Of a stretch of DNA of 64,000 bases, positions 43,600 through 50,603 are shown piece after piece. The translations under genes and the position numbers were made by a program. The first letter of the stretch is position 1, and the number at the start of each line of letters is the position of its first letter. The DNA is taken from positions 1 through 64,000 of IMG/VR virus record IMGVR_UViG_3300042292_000345, one strand, 5' to 3'. This DNA comes from a virus. Under the pieces are notes generated by a model. The model was not told where the DNA came from. It was given only the letters and a program-made list of their open reading frames with translations, and ran no database searches.

Positions 43600-43770
43600 A
43601 TGCTACAGAGATTCAAAGAACCTTCAACATGGTTAGGGATTATAACAGGAACAATTGCAGTACTCTTGCAATTTCACCTTATAGAACTTACACCAGAACA
43701 AAGAGATGCCATTCAAGAACTTTTAATTATAGTTCTAGGTAATGGATTAGTGATGACTAAAGACAGTTAA
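43600..43770 (+). CDS. holin-like small membrane protein
   Basis: A 56-residue protein with an aggag site eight bases upstream. It starts MLQRFKEPSTWLGIITGTIA; the (K)EPSTWxG opening followed by one or two hydrophobic segments (IITGTIAVLLQF and ELLIIVLGNGLVM) is typical of short phage holins. It would form inner-membrane lesions that let the endolysin reach the wall. It closes the late operon, just before a strong terminator. No endolysin lies next to it; the SleB-type hydrolase is at 46512 and the GH24 enzyme at 1733. Confidence 0.65.
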   Translation: MLQRFKEPSTWLGIITGTIAVLLQFHLIELTPEQRDAIQELLIIVLGNGLVMTKDS

Positions 43771-43775
43771 AGGAA

Positions 43776-43805
43776 GCCCTGATAGAAAATATCAGGGCAT
43801 TTTTT
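43776..43805 (+). terminator. rho-independent terminator at end of virion operon
   Basis: GCCCTGATA (43776-43784) pairs perfectly with TATCAGGGC (43790-43798) around GAAAA, then A and six T. It ends two bases before the ATG of the next gene, which therefore has no room for a normal ribosome site. Confidence 0.9.
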
Positions 43806-43807
43806 CG

Positions 43808-44308
43808 ATGATTATAAGAAAGCCTAAAGTAAATGAAATTCATATGTATTATGAAATAGCCTTGCAGTGTTCATTAGAGAGCCGTATAAAAGAATTTGAT
43901 ATTAATAAGGACTACGTAATGAATAATATTAATGCAATGATGAGAGGAGAATATTTTTATGTAGTAGAAAATGAAGGAGTACCAGTAGGGTGGATGGCAG
44001 CATCTAAAAGAAGTGCTTCACTTTATTGTGATAGATTAGTACTAGCAGTAGATAGTTATCAATGTAATTTAAAAGGTAGAAAAGCTGTTACAGCTATGCT
44101 AGATATTCATGAGCACTTATATGATTATGCAAATACTATCAATGTAGAAATGGTTCTGACAGGTTCTGTTCTGAATTCAAAAAAGACTTATAATAAAATA
44201 TTAAAGCACGAGGGCTGGGCTGATTATGAATTTATGTTATTGAAAATGACAGATAAATATCAAAATAATAAAATACGTAGAAGGGTTCTGACTATAGCCG
44301 AAAAATAA
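43808..44308 (+). CDS. GNAT-family N-acetyltransferase-like protein
   Basis: A 166-residue protein. The opening MIIRKPKVNEIHMYYEIA is the usual first strand and helix of GNAT enzymes. YFYVVENEGVPVGWMAAS gives the central strands, and CNLKGRKAVTAML sits where the acetyl-CoA pyrophosphate loop (Q/RxxGxG/A) is expected. The later SVLNSKKTYNKILKHEGW matches the final helix-strand. Substrate unknown; phage GNAT proteins can acetylate host targets or tail proteins. The start is unusual: the ATG lies two bases after a terminator T-run with no Shine-Dalgarno. A start at 43844 would remove the GNAT N-terminus. Confidence 0.65.
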   Translation: MIIRKPKVNEIHMYYEIALQCSLESRIKEFDINKDYVMNNINAMMRGEYFYVVENEGVPVGWMAASKRSASLYCDRLVLAVDSYQCNLKGRKAVTAMLDIHEHLYDYANTINVEMVLTGSVLNSKKTYNKILKHEGWADYEFMLLKMTDKYQNNKIRRRVLTIAEK

Positions 44309-44322
44309 AGAAAGCGAGGTCA

Positions 44323-44484
44323 ATGCAAAAACGTCGCCTGTGGCACGCGAGTTCGGGGCATGGCAACCGTATCGCCCGCGAAAATTCGGGGAGCGTACCC
44401 CCGCTAGCCGTCGCAGAAACGGGTGGCGTGTGGCAACTACTGCAAAACCGCAGGAAGGTTAACCCGTCAGGTCTCCCAGTATAA
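44323..44484 (+). CDS. GC-rich orphan mini-gene (53 aa, basic)
   Basis: An intact frame with a good site (agcgaggtca, then ATG) encoding a basic 53-residue protein starting MQKRRLWHASSGHGNRIARE and ending NRRKVNPSGLPV. By my count 96 of its 162 bases are G or C (59%), while neighbouring genes are roughly one-third GC. Its codons (CGC, CGT, CTG, GCC, CCC, GGG) are unlike those of the phage. The first codons align without gaps to a segment at 63144-63167, where the start codon is ATA. The DNA also folds well (CGGGG at 44387 pairs with CCCCG at 44399). It looks like a recently acquired element. It could instead be a structured RNA whose open frame is incidental. Confidence 0.5.
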   Translation: MQKRRLWHASSGHGNRIARENSGSVPPLAVAETGGVWQLLQNRRKVNPSGLPV

Positions 44485-44492
44485 GGAAAATT

Positions 44493-44750
44493 ATGTTAAT
44501 CAATGAATTAAAACTAGCTAATAAATCTGAAAGATGTTCTTTAGTAATATCTTTATTAGATAAGAACAATACCCCTTGGAGATCCTCTAACAGAGGAATC
44601 CATATCACAGTAGAACGTGAACATTATAAATTAGATATATGGCCTACTACTCTCAAATTTAGGATAACAGAATATCCGTTAGGTGAAGGAAATACTTTCA
44701 GTGGTGCTGAAGAATTCTTAGAAAATCTGGAAAAGTATTTGCGCAAATAA
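44493..44750 (+). CDS. small hypothetical protein
   Basis: An 85-residue protein beginning MLINELKLANKSERCSLVIS, with an aaggaaaatt site. It has alternating strands (GIHITVEREHYKLDIWPT) and a C-terminal helix (GAEEFLENLEKYLRK). The fold pattern of strand, strand, helix is common in small phage early proteins, but no family is recognised. Its last codons overlap the leader element that begins at 44741, and the terminal Arg-Lys codons lie within the shared GCGCAAA. Confidence 0.65.
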   Translation: MLINELKLANKSERCSLVISLLDKNNTPWRSSNRGIHITVEREHYKLDIWPTTLKFRITEYPLGEGNTFSGAEEFLENLEKYLRK

Positions 44751-44783
44751 TGGTATCTTATATGAATACCATAAGGTATATCA
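44741..44783 (+). promoter_or_regulatory. repeated leader element, copy A
   Basis: GCGCAAA followed by a 27-nt sequence (44753-44779) that recurs exactly at 45889-45915. It contains GGTAT, ATACC and GGTAT in order, so two exclusive hairpins are possible: GGTAT(44752)/ATACC(44766) and ATACC(44766)/GGTAT(44775) with an ATAA loop. No U-tract follows. It lies 22-25 bases upstream of the next ATG. It could be a phage polymerase promoter, an operator or an RNA switch. Confidence 0.6.
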
Positions 44784-44804
44784 TAACCCATTAGGAGTAG
44801 TATC

Positions 44805-45245
44805 ATGTTAGTAGAATTAAATAATGCAGCAGGCAATTGTGCAACTTTAGCATTTGGATTAAATGTAGCACTAGAAACAAGATTGTATAAAAGCGGATGG
44901 AGACAATTCTCGTCTGATATAGACTTTAAGACGAAAGGAGAAGCATTGTATAACGCCCTTTTAAGTCCAAGAATTTATCTTGATTTAGAAGATGGCGAAA
45001 GTTGGGATAAATGCAGCTTATCTATTTCAAAATTAAAAATAAAGAGGGGAAGTTCAGATGTTAGAGCTGAAATTGTTGAGCTTAAGGATGGATCTTTTGA
45101 TATAGTAATTGTGTATTCAGTTTTTGATGATGATCTTGGTGATTATAACCTTGATCTTGAAATGAGAGGTGTACACTCTAATCATGAGGATTTATCAGCA
45201 GTTATTAATTGGGCGGCAAGCCTTGGCATTAAATTTGTAAAGTAG
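44805..45245 (+). CDS. hypothetical protein downstream of leader element A
   Basis: A 146-residue protein with a ttaggag site. It begins MLVELNNAAGNCATLAFGLN and contains an acidic middle (YLDLEDGESWDKCSL, VFDDDLGDYNLDLEMRG). No catalytic motif recognised. It is the first gene behind one of the duplicated leader elements, so it is likely controlled together with the gene at 45951. Confidence 0.65.
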   Translation: MLVELNNAAGNCATLAFGLNVALETRLYKSGWRQFSSDIDFKTKGEALYNALLSPRIYLDLEDGESWDKCSLSISKLKIKRGSSDVRAEIVELKDGSFDIVIVYSVFDDDLGDYNLDLEMRGVHSNHEDLSAVINWAASLGIKFVK

Positions 45246-45254
45246 GAGAATAGT

Positions 45255-45368
45255 ATGTTAGATTTAATAATAATCAGCGCAGGTTTTGCGGTATGTGTAA
45301 TATGGTTAAGATGTTTTAAAGAACCTACATATGTATTAGGTAAGAACCACATCAGTTTTAAAAAATAA
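45255..45368 (+). CDS. tiny single-pass membrane protein
   Basis: A 37-residue protein, MLDLIIISAGFAVCVIWLRC followed by a basic tail (NHISFKK). The first ~18 residues form one hydrophobic helix. It has a good site (taggag, then ATG at 45255) and lies nine bases after the previous stop. Function unknown; tiny membrane proteins of phages often affect host envelope functions or superinfection. Confidence 0.55.
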   Translation: MLDLIIISAGFAVCVIWLRCFKEPTYVLGKNHISFKK

Positions 45369-45384
45369 TTTATTGGAGTAAGTT

Positions 45385-45873
45385 ATGAGAGTTATTAAGA
45401 CACATTTTAAAGATATCATTTTCAATAGTAAAGACAAAGTAGTAGCCGTAAAGAAGTATGCCACACATGCCACTAAGTCCCATAAAAGTATAAAATTAGA
45501 ACCCCCCTATATTTATATGGTTGGAGATAACTATATTGGATATCATAAACTTAGTAATAGGTATGAGGTTGTGACTATTAGAAGAAACAAAGGAGCTGGT
45601 AAATGCCATTTAGCAAACTTTGCTAGTAGGAGTGGTGCTGAAGGTTTTTTAAAGTATCTTTTATTTTCACACTACACTTATAGCGAGTTATTAGAAATGG
45701 CAGGTCTTCCACAAGATCCACGTTATACAGATCGGCCATCCTTCTTTCAATTTGAAAATTCTAATTTTGAATATCCATATAATGATATGTATGCGATTTT
45801 AGATTCAGACATACCTTTGAAACAGCTAAAAATGTTGCAAAAGAGAATTTCAGACTTTTTAAGTGAAAAATAA
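45385..45873 (+). CDS. hypothetical protein
   Basis: A 162-residue basic protein with site ttggag. It begins MRVIKTHFKDIIFNSKDKVV. The central segment (IRRNKGAGKCHLANFASRSG) has a glycine-lysine-rich loop reminiscent of nucleotide or nucleic acid binding, but it is not a Walker motif. The C-terminal helix (PLKQLKMLQKRISDFL) is amphipathic. No family recognised. The stop is followed within six bases by leader element B. Confidence 0.65.
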   Translation: MRVIKTHFKDIIFNSKDKVVAVKKYATHATKSHKSIKLEPPYIYMVGDNYIGYHKLSNRYEVVTIRRNKGAGKCHLANFASRSGAEGFLKYLLFSHYTYSELLEMAGLPQDPRYTDRPSFFQFENSNFEYPYNDMYAILDSDIPLKQLKMLQKRISDFLSEK

Positions 45874-45878
45874 AACAC

Positions 45879-45918
45879 GCAAAAACAAGTATCTTATATG
45901 AATACCATAAGGTATCTC
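45879..45918 (+). promoter_or_regulatory. repeated leader element, copy B
   Basis: GCAAAAA followed by the same 27-nt sequence as copy A, at 45889-45915. The ATACC-ATAA-GGTAT hairpin is present; the first GGTAT is shortened because an A replaces G before GTAT. A CTCAATAACTATAATTAAC spacer separates it from ttggag and the ATG at 45951. Confidence 0.6.
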
Positions 45919-45950
45919 AATAACTATAATTAACTTTTTGGAGTATTATC

Positions 45951-46121
45951 ATGTTTACAGTTGAAATCAACAGAAAAGCACTTGAATCACAATTAGAGCT
46001 AGCGCAAGCAGCTCTAGATGGCTTAAGAGCAGATGACGTCTTTAAAATGCTGCCAGGTTATTCAGTAATGGTAGCACGTAAAGAACGTGAAATTGAAGAA
46101 TTAAAAATTCGTTTAGCTTAA
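45951..46121 (+). CDS. small helical hypothetical protein
   Basis: A 56-residue protein (MFTVEINRKALESQLELAQA) composed almost wholly of charged helix, with a KERE-IEELKIRLA coiled-coil-like end. The site ttggag precedes the ATG. It stands first behind leader element B. Resembles small phage early proteins only in general character. Confidence 0.55.
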   Translation: MFTVEINRKALESQLELAQAALDGLRADDVFKMLPGYSVMVARKEREIEELKIRLA

Positions 46122-46138
46122 TTATTTGGAGAGCAGTC

Positions 46139-46426
46139 ATGAGAAGAATCGACCACGCACAAAGAAACATTGCAAGATTATTTAAAACAAGAACAGCAGT
46201 AAATGCTAAATCAGTTAAGAAAGAGTTAGTAAATCCTCTAGTAGCAGGGACTACTGGTGCAGTAGTAGGCGCAACAAGCTTTGCTAGAAATACTAGCTTA
46301 GCACTATCAGTTACCTCTGAGGTAGTTGGTGGTACGGCTGTTGGTATTCTATCAGTAGGTACGTTAGCAACAGCAGGAATCTTAGGGTATGTAGCTTATA
46401 AAGCTGCAAGAAAAATCCTAAGATAA
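46139..46426 (+). CDS. small membrane protein
   Basis: A 95-residue protein: a basic N-terminal third (MRRIDHAQRNIARLFKTRTA), then two hydrophobic Gly/Ala/Val-rich segments at about 39-57 and 63-88 (VGGTAVGILSVGTLATAG), and a basic end (KAARKILR). Two membrane helices with basic ends would suit a holin or host-membrane effector. It stands before a terminator and the SleB-like hydrolase. Holin function is a guess from topology and neighbourhood. Confidence 0.55.
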   Translation: MRRIDHAQRNIARLFKTRTAVNAKSVKKELVNPLVAGTTGAVVGATSFARNTSLALSVTSEVVGGTAVGILSVGTLATAGILGYVAYKAARKILR

Positions 46427-46433
46427 ACACAAC

Positions 46434-46489
46434 CCAACCTATTAGAGGCCCTTAGGCTCCTAATAGGTTGGTATTTAATTTTTTTTTTT
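46434..46489 (+). terminator. strong rho-independent terminator
   Basis: CCAACCTATTAG (46434-46445) pairs perfectly with CTAATAGGTTGG (46460-46471), an internal GCC/GGC pair set shortens the loop, and a run of about 12 T follows at 46478-46489. Confidence 0.92.
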
Positions 46490-46511
46490 CTCCACAACTA
46501 AAGGAGGTAAC

Positions 46512-46880
46512 ATGTTAGCATTAGGTTTAAAATGTATGACATTAGCCTTGTATCTCGAAGGCCGAAATCAATCTGAAATGGTTCAGACAAAGCTGGCTGA
46601 AGTAGTAATGGAGAGAGCTGATTGGCAACCTGCTCTCGTTTGTAAAGTATTGAAAGAACCAGCGCAATTCACTGGTTATCCACACAGGGTAAAGCTTCCA
46701 ATACCTAAAAATAAACCCGACAGGGTTGCACTAGTGACTGTAAATAAAGTCGCAAGGAAGGTGATGTTTGGCAGCAGTCGCCCTAAGCATCGTTGTAAGT
46801 TCTTTAATCATAAAAGATTAGGAAAGCGTTTTAATACTAGCAATAATGCAGTCATTGCTGGTGATTTTATATTTTATTAG
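46512..46880 (+). CDS. SleB-like cell wall hydrolase
   Basis: A 122-residue protein starting MLALGLKCMTLALYLEGRNQ with an aaggaggt site. The pattern AxxLYxEGRNQ (Glu16), then VVMERADW, LVCKVLKEPAQFTGY fits the Hydrolase_2/SleB family of peptidoglycan-cleaving enzymes. Family members usually act as muramidases or lytic transglycosylases; Glu16 is the candidate catalytic acid. The C-terminus KRFNTSNNAVIAGDFIFY matches the last strand of the fold. It has no clear signal peptide. It could aid lysis beside the GH24 endolysin, or act when superinfecting or ejecting. Confidence 0.78.
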   Translation: MLALGLKCMTLALYLEGRNQSEMVQTKLAEVVMERADWQPALVCKVLKEPAQFTGYPHRVKLPIPKNKPDRVALVTVNKVARKVMFGSSRPKHRCKFFNHKRLGKRFNTSNNAVIAGDFIFY

Positions 46881-46888
46881 GAGGATAT

Positions 46889-47023
46889 ATGGAGTACGCA
46901 GTATTAGGTCTATTAGTAGTAAATACGCTGTTACTATTAGCAGTATTTGGGGGAATCAGAATGGTAATAAGTTTACAAGACTCTATAAGCCAAGTTCTTA
47001 TCAAAGGCAATAGTATTCATTAA
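46889..47023 (+). CDS. tiny membrane protein
   Basis: A 44-residue protein, MEYAVLGLLVVNTLLLLAVF then GGIRMVISLQDSISQVLIKG. One clear N-terminal membrane helix and a short polar tail. The site aggagg lies directly before the ATG, eight bases after the hydrolase stop. A topology like a spanin or antiholin component is possible, but no lipobox or proline-rich region is seen. Confidence 0.55.
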   Translation: MEYAVLGLLVVNTLLLLAVFGGIRMVISLQDSISQVLIKGNSIH

Positions 47024-47063
47024 CACTAACAAAGACAGAGGACTGTCTATTTTGGAGGCATTT

Positions 47064-47399
47064 ATGCTACCGTTTATATTGGGAGTTGTAATTGGCGCAG
47101 CCTTTACTAGCTCTAAGCGATACGATCGAGAGATCAATAAAATATTAAAAACACGAAAAACAAGGCTACAAAATCTTAGACAACAACCACAAATAACGCT
47201 TGAGGGTATGGAATACGATTCAAAAGCAAAAGAGTACTTTGTGTCTATGATAACTGTTGATAGAAATACTTTTACACTTAGTACAATTCCTATTATGCTG
47301 AATGAGGTAAAATACTATTCAGTAATAATAAAGAATCAAGTAAGACCATTTTTAATTGACAAACTTGAACGCCTAAAGTTGCAAGACTTTATGGGCTAG
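47064..47399 (+). CDS. membrane-anchored hypothetical protein
   Basis: A 111-residue protein. The ATG at 47064 with ggaggc was chosen over an upstream TTG. Residues 1-17 (MLPFILGVVIGAAFTSSK) form an N-terminal anchor, followed by a strongly basic helix (KTRKTRLQNLRQQ) and a beta-rich domain of about 70 residues. Function unknown. Located directly upstream of the double hairpin preceding the RNA polymerase region. Confidence 0.6.
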   Translation: MLPFILGVVIGAAFTSSKRYDREINKILKTRKTRLQNLRQQPQITLEGMEYDSKAKEYFVSMITVDRNTFTLSTIPIMLNEVKYYSVIIKNQVRPFLIDKLERLKLQDFMG

Positions 47400-47406
47400 A
47401 CTAACT

Positions 47407-47429
47407 CTATGAGGCGGTGCAGCTCATAG
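47407..47429 (+). terminator. first hairpin of a tandem pair
   Basis: CTATGAG (47407-47413) pairs with CTCATAG (47423-47429) around a 9-nt GC-rich loop. It lies 20 bases before the second, stronger hairpin. The only nearby T-run (ATTTTTC, from 47441) is off the stem, so this element alone is a weak terminator or an RNA-processing site. Confidence 0.5.
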
Positions 47430-47449
47430 GGTCTTGCAGTATTTTTCAT

Positions 47450-47488
47450 GACCTCCCTTCGGGGAGGTCTCCTTATTTTTTTTTTTAG
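47450..47488 (+). terminator. terminator with UUCG tetraloop before RNA polymerase region
   Basis: GACCTCCC (47450-47457), TTCG loop, GGGAGGTC (47462-47469), then TCCTTA and a long T-run. The perfect 8-bp stem with a UUCG loop is very stable. The ATG of the next small gene follows the T-run within about ten bases. Confidence 0.92.
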
Positions 47489-47495
47489 GAATTAT

Positions 47496-47612
47496 ATGAA
47501 ATACTGTATGACACTAACTGCATCACTCATGATACTAGGGCCAACACACCAAGCGTTATTTATGGGTACTTTAATTTATCTTTATTGCGTAGGTAAGAAA
47601 TATGTTGGTTAG
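47496..47612 (+). CDS. tiny membrane protein
   Basis: A 38-residue hydrophobic protein, MKYCMTLTASLMILGPTHQA then LFMGTLIYLYCVGKKYVG. It would span the membrane once or twice. The site is tagga directly after the terminator T-run. It leads into the RNA polymerase gene 35 bases downstream. Function unknown; existence is supported only by start site and spacing. Confidence 0.45.
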   Translation: MKYCMTLTASLMILGPTHQALFMGTLIYLYCVGKKYVG

Positions 47613-47647
47613 ATTAATATTATTACTATTGATATCGGAGGCAATTA

Positions 47648-49714
47648 ATGGAAGTAGCAACGATAGAAACGCTGTATCTGTATACAAGACCAAAAAGAAG
47701 CGGTGATCCAATTCTATTTGCAGAGCTTATTACAGCTATGGGTAGGGCACTTTCAGATTCTAGATGTTCGACTGAAAGAGCCAGAATTGGTGCTAACTTT
47801 ATTTACAATCTAGAAGAGCAGTGTATTCTAGAACTTCAACTGAATCAAGATAATCAATATATAATTAAGATTATCAATGATGCATGGATCTTAGATATAA
47901 TGAGGAAGTGTGTAAAGATCCATCACAGTACTTTTCCTTCTCTACTACCATATGATGACTGGGATAAATTTTATCATAGTACAGGTGCTAAACTAATAAA
48001 AAGTAAAGCACCAGAATTGAAAAAGATAAGCCCTAATACTCATCCTATTGTATTTGATAGTATTAACAGGTCTCAAAGTGTTGGTTGGAATATCAATAAA
48101 AGAATTCTACCAATAGCTGAGTGGTGTCTGAAAAGACAAGAAGCGGCTTTTAGTGATATCTGGAATCAAGTAAAGAAAGAAGCTAAAGCAACAAAGTCTA
48201 GAGAGTCTAAGACAATCATTCAGATTGCTAAAGAGTTTATTAATTCAACTTTTTATCATCTGTATTATCTTGACTTCCGTGGCAGGTGTTATCCAACTAC
48301 TGCATACCTTCACGAGCAAGGTTCAGATCTAGCAAAGGGTTTATTACTCAGAGCTGATAAGAAAAGAATCGGTGAAGGTGGTTATAGATGGTTATGTATC
48401 AGTATAGCATCTAACTGGGCAGGTGCAAGTGGTCGTCCAGATGGTGCAAAGACTGATAAGATTCCTATGTTAGAAAGGTATCAATGGACTCAAGCAAATC
48501 TAGATGTGTTGCTTAGCTATGCCAGAGATCCTCAGAAGAACAAAGGATGGATGGATGCTGATAAGTGTTGGCAGTTTCTAGCAGCTTGTATAGAGCTAAA
48601 GAAAATACATGATACTGTATTATATCATGGAGCAAATATTTATGATTATGAAAGTCATCTAGAATGTTTTATAGATGGCTCAACTAATGGCTCACAGCAT
48701 CTGGCAGCACTTACTAGAGATGAAGTAACAGCACCATATGTTAACTTAGTACCTAGTAGACTGCCTGGTGATTTATATACGTATGTTGCAAACTCTATAT
48801 GGAAATTTGTCAGTGTTACGTTAGCTGATCTAGATCCCAATCTAGTAGCTGCAGCAGAAGTATTTGTAGATACTATAATTGAAATGAAAGCACAAGTTAG
48901 AAACACTGAACCTAGAAGTGAACTAAGAAAAGCGCATTCAGAGAAATTACAGTATTATAGGAATCAATATCACTATCTAGAAGAGACAGCAGCTTTTGTC
49001 TTCTGGAATAGAGTTAAAGATTTAAAAGAACGAAGAAAGATCGTTAAACGTGGTGTAATGACTTTACCATATGGCGGGACTTCTTACGGTCTTGGAGAGC
49101 AGGTTCTAGAAGACTCTAAAAAGCATGGAATAGATCTCTTAAAAGATCTTGATATGAAATGGGGCACTTTCATGGGTAGACTTATCTTTATGAACTGTAA
49201 AGATTCATTAAAGAATCCTATGAAACTTCTAGATATATTTAGTAAAGCAGGAGTGAAGGCTGAAAAAAGAGATGAGTATCTTTCTTGGACAGTACCTGTA
49301 ACTAAGTTTCCTGTAATCCAGCATTACGATGAAGGTACAATAAAGAAAGTGTTAATTATGTATGGGGGTAGAGAATTAAAGATATCTATCTATCACTCTG
49401 AGTTTCCTACTAAAGCTAAAAGGAAGCAAGGGCAAGGAGCAGCACCTAATATTGTTCATTCACTTGATGCAGCACATCTAATGCTTACTAAAGTAACTTG
49501 TCCATTTACAGTAACAACTATTCACGATTCTTATGGATGTTTGTTAGCTGATATGGATGATTTATTTAGAATAGTTAGAGAGACATTTGTAGATCTTTAT
49601 AGAGTAAATCCATTAGATTATTTGATGGAAGAAATTCAAGGAGATATGAGTGGTTTAGAAATCGGTGCGCTAGATATCAATAGTGTACTAAAATCAGAAT
49701 ATTGCTTTAGTTAA
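47648..49714 (+). CDS. single-subunit DNA-dependent RNA polymerase, compact (T7/N4 RNAPII-like)
   Basis: A 688-residue polymerase with all T7-family landmarks: YLDFRGRCY (Asp209, Arg211, Arg213), GSDLAKGLLLRADKKRIGEG, motif A FIDGSTNGSQH (Asp343), motif B Arg463-x3-Lys467-RGVMTLPYGG (Tyr475), APNIVHSLDAAH, and motif C TTIHDSYG (Asp627). It would transcribe phage genes from its own promoters once made in the cell. T7 RNAP has 883 residues with DWRGR at 421. Here the same motif begins at 209, so about 210 residues of the N-terminal promoter-melting domain are missing. Its size is close to the summed N4 RNAPII subunits, which need a partner for promoter opening. A good ggagg site lies upstream. 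Confidence 0.95.
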   Translation: MEVATIETLYLYTRPKRSGDPILFAELITAMGRALSDSRCSTERARIGANFIYNLEEQCILELQLNQDNQYIIKIINDAWILDIMRKCVKIHHSTFPSLLPYDDWDKFYHSTGAKLIKSKAPELKKISPNTHPIVFDSINRSQSVGWNINKRILPIAEWCLKRQEAAFSDIWNQVKKEAKATKSRESKTIIQIAKEFINSTFYHLYYLDFRGRCYPTTAYLHEQGSDLAKGLLLRADKKRIGEGGYRWLCISIASNWAGASGRPDGAKTDKIPMLERYQWTQANLDVLLSYARDPQKNKGWMDADKCWQFLAACIELKKIHDTVLYHGANIYDYESHLECFIDGSTNGSQHLAALTRDEVTAPYVNLVPSRLPGDLYTYVANSIWKFVSVTLADLDPNLVAAAEVFVDTIIEMKAQVRNTEPRSELRKAHSEKLQYYRNQYHYLEETAAFVFWNRVKDLKERRKIVKRGVMTLPYGGTSYGLGEQVLEDSKKHGIDLLKDLDMKWGTFMGRLIFMNCKDSLKNPMKLLDIFSKAGVKAEKRDEYLSWTVPVTKFPVIQHYDEGTIKKVLIMYGGRELKISIYHSEFPTKAKRKQGQGAAPNIVHSLDAAHLMLTKVTCPFTVTTIHDSYGCLLADMDDLFRIVRETFVDLYRVNPLDYLMEEIQGDMSGLEIGALDINSVLKSEYCFS

Positions 49715-49723
49715 GGAGAGCAA

Positions 49724-50113
49724 ATGAAAGAATTTAAAGATATTAAAGATTTAGAAAATTTACCACACGTAGACAATCTTATTGACGTTATTACAGATAG
49801 TCTTGATATTGATACAGCTTTAGATTTTATTGCTGGATTTTCTTTCATGTCTATTTTTGGGGGTAATCTATTCCTGATTGAGACTAAAGAGGACTTGAAA
49901 AGTGTCTGTCCTGATTTAGAATCAGATGAAGGTTATATAACGCCTTTTGATACATACGACTATGTTACTGACCTACCTACTAGTGATAAAAAGCTGTACC
50001 ATTTGCTCACTATTATTAATAACAACTCTGGTGGACCGACTTACATTGTCCCTTCAGAGCTTGTAGACCAAGATGTAGAATTTCTTATTGCAGCAGTATT
50101 AGCGCAAAATTGA
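49724..50113 (+). CDS. acidic hypothetical protein after RNA polymerase
   Basis: A 129-residue acidic protein (MKEFKDIKDLENLPHVDNLI, with many Asp/Glu throughout). It is expressed right behind the RNA polymerase, nine bases from its stop. An acidic protein beside a truncated polymerase could be a regulator or partner, but no motif shows that. No family recognised. Confidence 0.6.
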   Translation: MKEFKDIKDLENLPHVDNLIDVITDSLDIDTALDFIAGFSFMSIFGGNLFLIETKEDLKSVCPDLESDEGYITPFDTYDYVTDLPTSDKKLYHLLTIINNNSGGPTYIVPSELVDQDVEFLIAAVLAQN

Positions 50114-50122
50114 GAGGATATT

Positions 50123-50398
50123 ATGAAAGTATTAAAACAAGTTGAAGCATTTAACACTACAGCTGAAGATATAGAAGAGCTATTTCGCATTATGTATCAT
50201 TGTGAAAAATTCACCTTCAATGGGCATCAGATAGTAGGTTTGACATTTGATCAAAACGGTCTTAAAATTACTGTATTAATTAACGCTGTTAAATTTACTG
50301 TTAATCTTAATCCAGAAACAATATTAGTACTTGACGGACATAGATTATCTATGGTTACTAGAAAGGTTTTCAATAAGGAGTACATTAAATGGGCATGA
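50123..50398 (+). CDS. hypothetical protein
   Basis: A 91-residue protein beginning MKVLKQVEAFNTTAEDIEEL with a gagga site. A beta-rich middle (IVGLTFDQNGLKITVLINAV) follows an N-terminal helix. Its last ten bases overlap the next start. No family recognised; it is part of a chain of small genes between RNA polymerase and SSB. Confidence 0.6.
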   Translation: MKVLKQVEAFNTTAEDIEELFRIMYHCEKFTFNGHQIVGLTFDQNGLKITVLINAVKFTVNLNPETILVLDGHRLSMVTRKVFNKEYIKWA

Positions 50399-50580
50399 TG
50401 ACAGCTAATATAGTGTCACACAGTATTACAAATGATTCTGATGAGTTGCTGATAGAGTTGTTTGTAGAAGAGAAAGATGTGTTTAACATCTATATTGCTA
50501 AAGATGATATGTCTATTGAAGACATTAAATGTATTTTTGGCGCACTTAACTCTGTTTACAATAAGTTAAACGGAAAATAA
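50389..50580 (+). CDS. hypothetical protein
   Basis: A 63-residue protein overlapping the previous gene by ten bases, with aaggag nearby. It begins MGMMTANIVSHSITNDSDEL; strands near 14-36 and a C-terminal helix IEDIKCIFGALNSVYNKL suggest a small compact domain. Function unknown. Confidence 0.6.
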   Translation: MGMMTANIVSHSITNDSDELLIELFVEEKDVFNIYIAKDDMSIEDIKCIFGALNSVYNKLNGK

Positions 50581-50603
50581 TCTAATCTCTAAGGAGAACT
50601 AAA

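Noticed and set aside
44310-44484. GC-rich segment as a tRNA gene
   Set aside because: No cloverleaf with acceptor, anticodon and T-loop (GGTTCGA-type) arms could be fitted. No tRNA was seen elsewhere in the window either.
47602-47700. Short hydrophobic peptide (MLVRLILLLLIS...) starting at 47602
   Set aside because: It overlaps the end of one small gene and the start of the RNA polymerase gene and has only a weak ribosome site; not enough support.
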